Assembly: GCA_039621445.1 (NCBI GenBank)
Contig: CP154956.1
Span: 26,023,744-26,087,743, forward strand
DNA length: 64,000 bases
Direction: 5' to 3'
Source of the DNA: Euglena gracilis
Taxonomy: Eukaryota; Euglenida; Euglenophyceae; Euglenales
Shown: one piece after another, positions 1 to 10,368 of the stretch
How positions within the stretch are numbered: position 1 is the stretch's first letter
Layout: every line of letters begins with the position of its first letter
Notes under the pieces: generated by a model
Seen by the model: only the letters and a program-made list of their open reading frames with translations
What the model was told of the DNA's origin: nothing
The model's database searches: none
Made by a program: the position numbers and the translations under genes

Positions 1-80
1 TGCCCCTGTTTTGCCTATCTAGTTTTCTCCATGTTGATGTAGTTGGTTGACATACCATAGGGGGGCATCTGTGGGTCCAC
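1..80. other. Unassigned left flank of E0
   Basis: No coding potential or repeat homology seen. It ends in gggtccac directly before the LTR of E0. The last five bases (tccac) could be one arm of a target duplication, but the other end of E0 is missing. Confidence 0.4.
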
Positions 81-402
81 TGTGTACCAGGAGTATGCTT
101 ATATCCACTTCCGTTGAGGAAGTTAGGATGGAAGCAGATCCTATTAGGGTTTCCTAATGGGTGCCCCTTCTCTCTCCACAGGTGGTATTCTTGTTCTTTT
201 CCTTGATTGTATTTTCTTTTCTCCGGACCAAACTTGAATATCCAGTACGTCCTCCCTGCATTGCTCTGTGCTTTGCTCCTTGGGAAGTTGGGAAAAGGGT
301 TTTTCTGTTACTCTGATTTTCAGTTCACACGTAGGCGCGCCAAGGCGAAAGCGACGGCTTTTTGTGAATTGGGAAAGGGGAATTGTGAACCAGATGTACA
401 CT
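81..402 (+). repeat. E0 5' LTR (plus strand)
   Basis: This 322-bp LTR starts TGTGTACCAGG and ends GTACACT, the same termini as the LTRs of E1, E2 and E3. It is followed at once by a tRNA-iMet-type primer site. An inverted relative at 2458-2774 is roughly 85% identical by eye. The family box ACAGGTGGTATT lies at 178-189. No partner in the same orientation is present. Confidence 0.85.
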
Positions 403-414
403 TGGTAGCAGATT
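403..414 (+). other. E0 primer-binding site, duplicated downstream
   Basis: TGGTAGCAGATT directly follows the LTR. It is complementary, over about ten bases, to the 3' end expected of an initiator-methionine tRNA (…UGCUACCA). The same string, with the preceding TACACT, recurs at 467-484 inside the leader, so the primer site is present twice. Confidence 0.75.
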
Positions 415-686
415 AGGTGACGATCCTGCACGTACAGCCTATACAGAAAGAAAGGCTATCAAGTATTACACTTGGTAGCAGATTGCTTCGATCCTACGCT
501 GACTGGCAGCGGATAGCCCCTGCACCGTTATTACACTGTCGCAGCGTCAGCTCCCGGCTTCTAGTCAACGTCTAAGCAGACGAGCAGGCTCCGGAAGGCT
601 CTGTACGGTATTACCTATTACAGCCCCTCCGGTGCCAGCACAACTGCCTATTTTGTGGGTTTATTTCTGTTTTTGCTATCAGAAAT
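415..686 (+). other. E0 leader between primer site and gag
   Basis: Untranslated leader of about 270 bp. It holds the second copy of the primer-site string (473-484) and no open reading frame of note. Confidence 0.6.
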
Positions 687-2457
687 ATGCAAAGCACAGG
701 CCCCAACCATCAATTCAGTTACGCCTTATTACAGGCATCATTGAAAGACATTGACCAAGAAACAGGGGATTGGAAGCTTTTATGTGAAAGTGCTTCCAGT
801 TCCCACGCCCATGAGGCACATTTGGCTCAATTGGCACAATTCCAAAATTTGTCATCATTGAAAGTGGTCGGCGATGAGCCCTCCACATCATTGGCTTCAG
901 AGGCTAATGCGGCCTCTTCCGCACTCAGCTTGCCACATCCGGGGTGTTCGCCTCTGTCTACGGCAATGGTGCAGCTGTGCACACAGGAGAGAACCGTGAT
1001 GATTCCGCCACCGAGCTTCTCTGGTGATGGTGGGCTAGAAACCCCGTGTTTATTTGAACCACCACCGGCTCTTCCGCTGGCCAGCCCTTACAGAGCTTTG
1101 CCACCACCACCCGATCTTGGGTGTTATCCCGCACTACCTTGGCATCCGGAGACTCGGCTAGTGGTACCAGAATTCTCTGTTACATCCCGACCCATGGATG
1201 GCTATGGGAAGGGCACTGTGGAGCTCCTCACTACTGAGGATGTGCAGGATATAGTTGCTCGGCCCTCAGGGGATCAACCCCTTGTGAGGCAGTTCAACCA
1301 TGTGCAACAATGCGTTGCCGATTGTGCAACCACACAACAAAGTGCTTCAGTTTGATGAGGACAACCAGGAGCATGTTTTCACCAAGCTGGAATTCTGCTG
1401 GAATTACTTGCACGAAGTTGGCAAATATTGCGGGGGAATTTCGAAAGTGCGGATATTGACCTCGCAAACTTTCGGGAAAACTTTGACAAAATGTGCCAAC
1501 AACTCCCGCAAAACTTTCGGCAATTTAGTGAATGCATGCATGAAGCGCAAACGCGGAATGACTCCAAGTTTCTGCACTCACATTACTCACTACGACAGTT
1601 ATCGGGACAAATGGAGTCCTGTTCATCCGCGTTTTTGCAGTTGCAACAGTTGCATACACAAGATTCCTCGTCTGCAACAACCAGCAGTGGTGGATTTGTG
1701 TCTATGTACCGTTTCACCATCCTATCCCCAACTTTCTATGAATCACAACACCGCACTATGCAGTTGTTCGACGACACGAAAAAGTTTCAGCAATTCCAGT
1801 CACAATCCAACGAGAATTTTGCTCCCCACAGGTATGTTCGGCAGTTGGAGGAGCGACTTTTCCGTTTGGAGCAGAGAACCTGCTATTGTGACGCGAATCG
1901 GGTTGAATTATCCAATCTGAACGGCAAAGTCGCGGAAGTAGCACTGCTGGCAGGATTCCCTGCAGTTGCAGTTGCAATCCGACATTGCCGGGATTAACTC
2001 GGCCATTGCAGGCTTGCCAAAAATATATTTCGCACTTTCCCACCGAGATCGGGACATTAGCGGTATTCAAACTGCTATTGGGGAACTCCAGACCCGGTAT
2101 GCATCGGTGACTACGAAAATAACTGAAATGCTGTGCTTACCTGCAGGTTCTATTTCCCGGATTACCGAGAACCCTTATTTCAAAGAGTTTAATGACGAAA
2201 TGCTCACTGGTAAGCAGGAAACCTTGCAAGCTTTTTGCAACAGCCTATTAAGGCTTGAGTGATCGGTTAATCGGAATGCCCAATCCACGCAACGTGAGAT
2301 TACCAGGTTGGATGAGCGAAGTTACGCGTTGCTGAATAAGCCACAACCCGGAAATTTTCCTGTGGGTACCAGAACCGCGTTGTTGGATAACCCTGCACCG
2401 GTTGCACCCACCACCACACCAACCAAGGTGACACCACCTTTGCAGATTCTCTCAAAT
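687..2457 (+). pseudogene. gag: E0 gag, broken and 3'-truncated
   Basis: The start is the MQST methionine shared by the gag genes of E1 and E2. Sequence matching the E2 gag continues to about E2 residue 640 and comprises the low-complexity N-terminus and the glutamine-rich coiled-coil half. Frames change near 1325, 1430 and 1960, and an in-frame TGA lies at 2260-2262 where E2 has Glu. The gag domain and zinc knuckles are absent because the reading is cut at 2457, where an inverted LTR begins. No function is possible for this copy. Confidence 0.85.
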
Positions 2458-2774
2458 AGTGTACGTCTGATTCTCAATTCCCCTTTCCAAATTCCCAAAC
2501 AGCCTTCACTTTTGTCTTGGCGCACCTACTTGGGAACTGAGAATCAGAGTAACAGAAAAACCCTTTTCCCAACTTCCGAAGAAGCAAAGCGCAGAGCAAT
2601 GCAGGGACGACGGACTGGATATCCAAGTCCGGTCCGGTGAAAATGAAAGAATAAGAGTATAAAAGAATACCACCTGTCGTCAGAGAAGGGGCACCAATTA
2701 GGAAATCCTAATAGGATCTGCCTCCATCCTAACTTCCTTAACAGAAGTGGACAGAAGCATACGCCTGGTACACA
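2458..2774 (-). repeat. E0b 3' LTR (minus strand) joined to E0 gag
   Basis: A 317-bp LTR in opposite orientation to 81-402, with plus-strand ends AGTGTAC and GGTACACA. Its outer 3' terminus is joined directly to the coding sequence of the E0 gag. The conserved box (AATACCACCTGT on the plus strand) is at 2666-2677. The polypurine tract follows at 2775. Confidence 0.85.
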
Positions 2775-3105
2775 TCCCCCTCCCAGGGCTATGCCCGATT
2801 TCCCATTTGGACCAGGAATTCTGGCCGCAGCGATGTCGGACACAGACCTGGTATGTGGGAGGTGCACCCTGGCGCATCCACAGGGGCCCTTTCCGTCGCA
2901 CAGGGGTCCACTTAATGAGGGGCGGAAAGGAGGTGGGACCCAAAAATCCTAAAACGCGCAAAATGGTTTCAGCTACTTTGCGGTGGCTTATTGGTATATA
3001 GTATATTATAGCGCACTGGGGAAAATGGGGCTGGCAGGTTTCCTTGCCAAGCAAACCCATCCACCCAGTTTGGGTGTGCCAAAGGCTCTTGGGGTTGGGT
3101 CCATG
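2775..3105 (-). mobile_element. E0b polypurine tract and 3' UTR remnant
   Basis: On the minus strand GGGAGGGGGA precedes the LTR. Next to it is the conserved hairpin GGGC-ATA-GCCC. The rest matches the 3' UTRs of E1 (3720 onward), E2 (23520 onward) and E3 (46630 onward). It is cut by the next LTR at 3106. Confidence 0.75.
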
Positions 3106-3497
3106 AGTGTACGTCCATCATTTCCTCGCTTTCGTCCTTTGGTGGGCAAAAGGTAAAAGTTTGAGTAACAGAAAAAATAAAATAATATAAAAGTTGAAAG
3201 CCTTTTCCCCAATTAAGAGGCAGGGCACAAGCAGGGATGGAAGCCCTATGGGCTGCAACAAATGATGCCAAGTATTTGGCTGTCCTTTCAGGACTTCAGA
3301 AAGCAAGTCAAACTTGAAATTCAAGTGAAGAAGAAAATACCACCTGCAGAGAGGAGGTAACGTGATCACACGTGATTGTGATCACGATTGTCCCTAAGCT
3401 CTGCCACAATCCTAATTCTGAGGCTATGCTCAGATTTGATATTGTGACGGAGCATTTCTATGGCGAACCGCAGAACTGGGATCGTGCCTGGTACACA
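3106..3497 (-). repeat. E1 3' LTR
   Basis: Plus-strand ends AGTGTAC and GGTACACA. The conserved box is at 3336-3347. It is followed by the polypurine tract at 3498. It is about 50 bp shorter than the E1 5' LTR, so the pair has diverged by indels. Confidence 0.85.
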
Positions 3498-3530
3498 TCC
3501 CCCTCCCAGGGCTATAGCCCGATTTCCGTT
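3498..3530 (-). other. E1 polypurine tract and adjoining hairpin
   Basis: Minus strand GGGAGGGGGA abuts the LTR and would prime plus-strand synthesis. Upstream of it a GGGC/GCCC hairpin and a GGAAATCGGGC block are shared with the other three 3' ends in the window. Confidence 0.75.
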
Positions 3531-4498
3531 ATGGACCAGGCCATCCCAGGCCCATGGGGATTCGGACATAGTCCTGAGGGATATGTTCCTCCTATCTGCC
3601 TAATGGCAAAAGGAAAAGGGAAGGAAAATGCAAATGCAGCAAAAAACGCGCAAAAGAGGTTAACCGGTTACGCGGTGGTGCCTACTTATTGCGGCAAAAG
3701 TGGTGAAGGGGAAGAGCCCGTTGGAAAATGGGGCTGGAAGGTTTCCATTCCAGAAAGTCCAATGTTTCCACGGGGGTTGGGGTGTGTCTTATGACACGCG
3801 GGGAGGTGTCATTCCATAATCGGAAAAAGATTGAAGGGTAGGGTGTGGAAGGAGGGGGCACCTGGCCAGTCATATCTGACCAGGGAAAAATATTTATTTA
3901 CAAAACCAACTGCTGGCGACAGCGATGTTTTGCCCCGGGGGGTTTTCCCCCCGCCGGGGGTAAAGGGGAGAGAGGAAGTGGGGGGGGGGCTGGCTGCGGG
4001 GTCAAAAGCCCTTGGACAGAGGTTTTTGCTGTCTGGCAGTTTTATGGGGCTTTATAGCCGAAAAATAAAAAGTTAGGAGCTATATTATTATGGTGTGCGC
4101 GCTGTACGGTGTGCGTCTTCTTACTAGCGGCATATACCGCTGAGGGAAGGCTTCACAGCGCGGCGCGGACACGACGTTGTCGATGGGGTATCCCCAGAGA
4201 CTTATACCTCGATAGACGGGCGATAGCCCGAAAGAGAGGGGGCCATATGCTAGTAAAAATACATAATGGCGGATGTGCCTGGAATGGATATCGAATACAG
4301 GGCCTATAGGCCTTATGGAAAGGTCAGAAAAGGGATCCATTAACCTGTGGCCTGTAGGCCTGCGATGTCTATGGCACAGATGGGCATTTCCTGGGAGTCG
4401 GTGGTCTGATCTCCCGAACGTAATCTCCTTCAGGAGTTTCCACTATCATCAGTATCGGATGTTCAAAATTTACAAGTTGCCTTTCAGGTTCATCGACA
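3531..4498 (-). other. E1 3' UTR
   Basis: No convincing gene. Several blocks match the 3' UTRs of E2 and E3, for example the segment around 4090-4220 against 46950-47090. It carries long G runs near 3940-3990 and the 12-bp palindrome GGCCTATAGGCC at 4301-4312. The boundary with ORF3 is approximate. Confidence 0.65.
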
Positions 4499-5719
4499 TC
4501 ATTGTCGGGCGATTCCCAGGAATCGCGTGTACCCATCGGGTAATCGTACGCCGAGCCTTTTTGCTTCTCGATGAAGAAAATTCCGGAGGTTATCCCAGAA
4601 GGAAAGTGGCAACATTGCCGGCCAGATCCAAAAATTCAGGCGGGGGTGGTTGCATTGAACCTCTGTGGGTATCCATCGGTAAACGGCAGGATCTGCCTTG
4701 CAATGCCAGTTTGCAACTCGCGCTCGGATGGTGAATGGCCTTACAATTTCTCTTACCCAATTGGTAAAATCCATTTTGTAGGCCTCAGGGGGGTATTCAG
4801 ATAACAAAAACGTAAAACCTGATCAGTTCGACAATGAAAAAGTGGGTATATCACCTATCCCAATCAGAACCTTGAAAAAAGAAAATGGCTCTTTGGCTTT
4901 GCCTGCTGGCTCGACTGCGAGTCGGACAGCTGCGCTGTCAAGATGAAAATCTTTGGCGATTCCGCCTGTGATGTAGCTGTGTACAGCTTTGAATTTCTTG
5001 ACCTTGTAAAAGTTGACCTGGGATTTATAGTCCTGTTTGAATTTGACCAGATGGTCATCTTTTTCTGGTGTTAATTTAGTCATACTGCCATCGGCAGGTA
5101 ACCAGAAACCTTCCTGTAGGCAGTTGATGCAACGGACAGGTATGTCCTTATCATAATTATTTTCCGTCCAGTGGATATTGTCCATATTGGACCATGCCAG
5201 TAGGCAATCGCCACAAACCAGTGCTGCGAAATTGCGCGCATATGCGCCATGGTGGAAGCTTATGCTGTCCGGGTTGCGTGTGCAGATATGCACTGCGGGC
5301 ATGTCGTTTCGTAGCCTATGGCATGCTGTACATAAACACAATAGTGGATCACTTTCCTGGAAATCCAGGGTGAAATTTCCTCCAAAGTATTGGGCAAATA
5401 CCCTTCGATATTTCGCGTTGCAAAAACGCCAAGTGTGGCTGGTTGTGAAAATACCAGGTTGATCCCGGTGGAACAAGGGCTTAATACACTTGTTCAGTCA
5501 GGGGTCACTGCTGCTACGGATCATATTGATCCTATCCTGGCGAGTTTGGAGGGTGTCTACTCTGGACAATAGGTCCTCATTCCAAAATTGCTCATTGGCA
5601 TCATGAGGGACATTTGACCGAATCGGTCTGCAGGTAGGCTTGCGCTTAGCGCTTGAGGAATCAGCAGCCGAATAACCTTGAAAAAGGGATAGTCGGCATT
5701 TGGCCTGCTCCAGAGCCAT
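4499..5719 (-). pseudogene. E1 ORF3, zinc-binding accessory protein with two in-frame TGA codons
   Basis: I do not recognise the family. It is one reading frame interrupted by TGA at 5498-5500 and TGA at 4823-4825. By alignment with the E2 copy these fall on a Cys and on an Arg (CGA in E2). Both copies share the ligand order CxxC, HxC, CxxC, CxxC in the middle. They also share a C-terminal block: a Trp-rich helix, a WxWPAxLP-type motif, then FW. The N-terminal low-complexity part seen in E2 is not clearly readable here, so the true start is unresolved. It is encoded downstream of ORF2 on the sense strand of the element. Confidence 0.75.
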
Positions 5720-5820
5720 CTTCCACCAGGAGGTGGTGGCTCATCGTCCCGCCGCCTTTCAGCGGGCTTGTAACTGCCTTCGGCTCAGGGTTTAGCCTTA
5801 GTCTTTTTGTTCTTGCCATA

Positions 5821-8800
5821 TCAGCGTTCTTCCCTTGGGTCTGCCGGAGGCAGTGGTCTTTTCGCCGTTTGCGGTGTCGGAGCTGCCGGTTTGGCAGGAG
5901 GCGGTTGCATTTCCGCCGTTGGCGGTGCTGGTGCAGCTGGTTTAGCTGTTGGGACATCCAACTCAGTTGGAGTTGTAGCCGTAGACTGTACGGCTGTTGA
6001 GCTGCTATCTGCAGCAGTAACCCTTTGGGTTTCGGGAGGGGATGTGGCTGGTGAGCTTCGAGGGGTCAGTACTGCTGATACTGCGGACATCGCCGCGGTC
6101 AGACCCTGTAACACACCACCTAAAACACCTGTAGGTATTGTTGGTGATGCGACAGGTTCTGTCGGGGTTGGTGCCGTTGGCACTGCGGGTAAGGATAGGG
6201 GTGGTACCGGAGGTACCGGTGGCCGTTCGGCCTCAGATGTGGGAGATTCAGTCTCCGAGCTGACATCTCCTTCAGGCGGAAGGGGTGTCCTGGAGCCCAT
6301 TGGGACTGGTGGAAGGGTTGATGGCTGAGGTTCATCAGCACATATGTCTTCCAGGCCTTCCATGCGGTCTTCACCGCCCTCTCCATCACTCTCCTCACTG
6401 CCCTCCACCGTTTCTGGTGAAGCAGCAGGGGCTGCTGGTTGTTCCGCTATAGCGGTAGGCACAGTGCTTGTTTGCGCAGTCGCGCCGGTGGGTACCGCAC
6501 TAGCGGGCTGTGGAGAGGAGGTAGCGACAGAAGATTGACTCTCCTTAAGTCCCATAGGGACAAAAGGTTCTGCTGTAGCCGATAGGCTTGAACCCAGGTA
6601 ACGCCGACCACGCCCAAAGACGGGTGGTGGTGTCTCACCAGGAATACCCTGGGGAACAGGCGTTGCCGGTTGCGGCTGCGTTGTGAATACTGCTGCCGGT
6701 TGCGGCTGTGTTGAGGAATCCGATGGAGGAACTTCCGAAGTCGGTTGCGGCTTTGGGACAGGTGCCTGTGGCACCTGTCTTTTCTGTAATCGGAAAAGAT
6801 CCCATGGTTTCCTTTCGTCTTCAACCATTCTGTGGTTGAAGCGCAGGAGGGGTAGGGCCATGCCCAACTCGTTCCGTCTACCGCCTTGGAAAAACGGCTG
6901 GAACAGTGCTCTATCAAGCGTATCACCGAATCGGCGTTTGACATAATCGTCTATGCTTTCCTTCTCTAAACGGGGTCTACTGGGGAAATAGTCCGGGGGG
7001 ATTTCCCTATCGGGTTTGAGATAATAATATATCTCCATGATCTGGCAGGTCCATGCCCTGAACCAGAATTGCTGCAAATACAGCAGGAGTTGACCTTGGT
7101 TGCGTCGCCCATTCGAGCTTTGGTGAACATCCTTTGGATTTCTGCAAAGGTGCAGGAGCATGATGCGCTTTGGCGCTGCGTGCAGGATATTGGCCTGTTT
7201 GCCTTCCTCGTCCTGGCCTTCGGCCTGTGGTTGAGTACTGCGTACTCCGAATCCCCAGAAGTCCACTGCAAACTTTTCGTGACAGTGGGTGCATCTGACG
7301 ATATACGTCTGGGGGAAGCGGAGGTCAATATCGACCACTTCAAAATGATAGGCATATTGCCAGTGGTAGAAGACTTGCAGATTGCTGCAGAACATGTTCT
7401 CTGCCAATTTGGCAATTTGGCAATATTGTCAGGCAGTGGGTAGATTTCCCACTCCAGGCCTTTTGGGCCTACACTGCGAATGCAGTCGAATAACTGCCGT
7501 AACAAATCTTTACCTGTATTGTATCGGTCTTCCCGACCACAATCCAGATAAGGATATCCACAGGAGTTCAGAAACTTGCCGAAATTTTGGGTGGGGTATC
7601 CCGCCCAGAACCAAACGTGCCAGAATCCCGGCAGACCGTCCAATATCGGACCAAGAATTACGTTGCCCTCATAGGCATACAGGGTTCCATCGTGGTGGAA
7701 CTCACGATTACGCTCCAAATAGAGCTGTCTGGTCACAGTCACGACGGGGGATGCAACCAGCATTGGAAGAGAAAGTTCGTTTTGGAACTTTCTCATGGCC
7801 TCGAATGCGAGTGCATGAATCTCTTTGATGTGCTCGAATAGAGCTTCCATGTCGTCCTCATAGACGTTCCGGTATTGGCCTTTCTGGCCTTTGCCTTGGC
7901 CTTTTTGGCCTGCTGTCGGTGCTCGTTTGGGAGCACTTTTGGCTTTACCCTTGCCCGATCGGGCTTCGCTTCGGGCAATCTCTTCTCTGGCTTGTTTCCA
8001 AGCATGAGGATTGAGATTGGCTGCAAAACGAGGGCCTATAAAGGCAGGATTTATATCGCTTGTGCGACCAATCAATTCCTGTGGGGCATAAGCCATTTTG
8101 GCTGCTGGGTAAGCTGCAGGTCGATCCTGCATGTCTGCCAATAGCGGTGGGTTATTGTCAGTCAGGGAGGGGTTCGCCTCTAGGCGGATCGATGTAATTG
8201 GGGTTGCGTGTACGTTCATGATTTTCATTCAGTTTATTCTGGACGCGTGCACGCTCAGCAGCTTCGTGCTCGATTTCTGCCCTATGGGCTCTCTGGGCCA
8301 GTTCAGCCTGTTCGAGCTGCTGCTGTGTGGGTTCAGGAACAGGCAGTACCTCGGTGGTGGCCTGTTGGCCTGGAGGTACCGGTGTTTCCTGGGGAGGTGG
8401 CGCCATCGACGCTGTCACAGGCTGTGGCGCCGTTGGCGCTGCTAAAGGCTGTGGCGCCGTTGGCGCTGTTGTGGCTGTCGGTGCTGCTGACTTTGCTGGC
8501 ACCGGTCTGGGGGGTTGCGCCATTGGCGCTAGTTTCGCCGCAGCAGCATACGGTACGGGCACGGGTGGGGGTGCGGCCTGTTGGCCACCCGATGCCCGCC
8601 GTTGCTGTGGGGGTAGCCTGTCTGGCTGGGGCTGGGGCAGGGGCCGGGGGTTTCGGTCTCCCCATTGGGGATGAAGATTCTGGCCTGCCCCGTTTACTAC
8701 CTAGGTCTGCTGGCCTGTACGGCTGTGACGCATATCTGCGTTCTGCAGACCGTGGGCCCTGAAGCTGCTCCAGGGACTGGTAGTACTGGATGGCCTGCTG

Positions 8801-10249
8801 AGGTGATGTGAAGCGAGGTGCTGGGAGAGGTTCAGGTGCCCTTGGCACATCCTCTTCCACGGCCATTCGGCCTTCGGCCTTGGCTTGGTCCACATCCTCA
8901 CCCGAGGAACCAGTTTCTTGAGCCACCGACATAGCCCGTTGTACGGGTAACTGACTTCCAGCTTCCAGATGGGCTGGATAAGGAAATGGTGGTAGTGCCG
9001 TTGACGGTTGCGTCGTTGGCTGATACGCATATTGCGTTGGGGTTTCCCGATATTCGGGTGGTGGTGGTCTCGGCATACGAGTTGGGGACGGGATATCGCG
9101 AAAAATTCGCGATCGCTGCACCATTGGAGCTGGGATATCTCCCGTCTCGCTCTCCTCCACTGGGGGGCTATGCTCCCGCATGTATTCGGTGAATGCACCT
9201 GCGTGGTGGCGTATCCGCGGGATAGGCGGTACTGGAATACCCAGTGTACGCATGCTGACCTCAGGGGGATATTCCCCGGGCATGAAGTACACTTTTCCTG
9301 TCATCAAAGTCTGGCCACATGCGCACCATTGTGCAATAGGCCTATTGGCCAGGCCCAGAATTTGACGACAGTGGGTATCCCACAGCACCTGTAGAGATGG
9401 GTCTACTCTCTCTAGGTTGCTGGCCCGCAAGGCCGTTCGCAGAGTCTTCTCTGCGAGGTTCACCAATTCTGCGGTGAAGGCGTGGTAAGGCACCGTTGGT
9501 GCTGCCTGTGGCGTCTCATGTGCCACAGGGATCGCGTAAGCGGATATACTACTGCTGCTAGCTGCGGTTTGAGCAGCGGGTTCCCGGACGGGATAAGCAG
9601 CAGGTTGGGGCATCGCCTGTACGGCGTGTACTTGATGAGGGGTACCCTGTACGGGTTGAGATTGGGGTTGGGATTGGGGTTGCTGAGATGTAACATACTG
9701 TGGGGTATACAGGATGGGAGGTGAGGGGCCAGGCATGGCGTAATGCGCCTGCTCCATTGGAGGTGCCTGTCCCTGCCTCGCATACTGTTGTTGTTCCATT
9801 GGAACTTGGTGTACCTGCTGGGGTTGTGACTGTTCCATTGGAACTTGATATGCCTGTTGAGGCTGTGCCGCATATGCAGCTCCCATTGGCACAGCCGCAT
9901 AAGCGACAGGTGGCGGTTGCGCCTGAGGTGGGGGGGCCATTTGTGCGTGAGCGGGGGGCGGCATTTTTGCCTGGTAGGGGGGCGGCATTTGTGCCAGGGA
10001 GGGGGGCGGCCTTTGCGCCTGAGAGGGGGCTGACATATGTGACTGAGAAGGATATGGCATTTGTGCATGAACCATTTGAGGGCGCAGTCGTATTTGTGCC
10101 TGAGCCGCATAAGCGGCTGGAGGGGGTTGATATACCGCATATGCGGGCGCCCCTTGGGCTTGGGGTGCCGCCGCATAGGCGTGGGGGGGGTAGGGAGGGA
10201 TGGCATACTGTATAGGGGGCGGTCCTGGGCCGCGCCCTGAATCTTGCAT
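5821..10249 (-). pseudogene. E1 ORF2, large proline-rich accessory protein, frameshifted
   Basis: The start at 10249 (MQDSGRGPG) aligns with the E2 start; an upstream Met at 10336 is in frame but not conserved. In order: a Pro/Gln/Ala-rich tail of about 280 residues; a conserved block with LWDxHCR, WCxCxQ and MTG; a second disordered Pro-rich stretch; a Lys/Gly-rich stretch (7850-8000); a second conserved block with GFWxxWFWxGYP and YPLP; then CxxC, VDFWGFG and LHLC; and a Pro/Ala/Glu-rich tail. Frames change near 8575, near 8175 and near 7415. The last is an exact 8-bp tandem duplication (CAATTTGG twice on the plus strand). Function is unknown. No signal peptide or membrane segment is seen. 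Confidence 0.75.
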
Positions 10250-10368
10250 TGGTCCGGGGACCGAAAGCAAAAAGTAGCTTTGATGAGCTGTATTAAAAGA
10301 AGAGAGAAATGAATTGGGTTTCGGGTGAAAAAACACAGAGAGGGAAGGAAAAGGCCTATAGGCCGATT

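Noticed and set aside
403-484. A tRNA gene at the TGGTAGCAGATT strings
   Set aside because: Only the complement of a tRNA 3' end is present. No cloverleaf can be drawn around it, and the position next to an LTR identifies it as a primer site.
4823-5719. UGA read as an amino acid (altered genetic code)
   Set aside because: The TGA codons fall on Cys and Arg in sister copies, not on one amino acid, and the same gene is open in E2 with ordinary stops. Plain nonsense mutation is simpler.
5807-6328. Plus-strand open frame opposite ORF2
   Set aside because: It is the antisense shadow of the Pro/Ala-rich tail of ORF2, with Gly/Val-rich low complexity and no conservation in E2.
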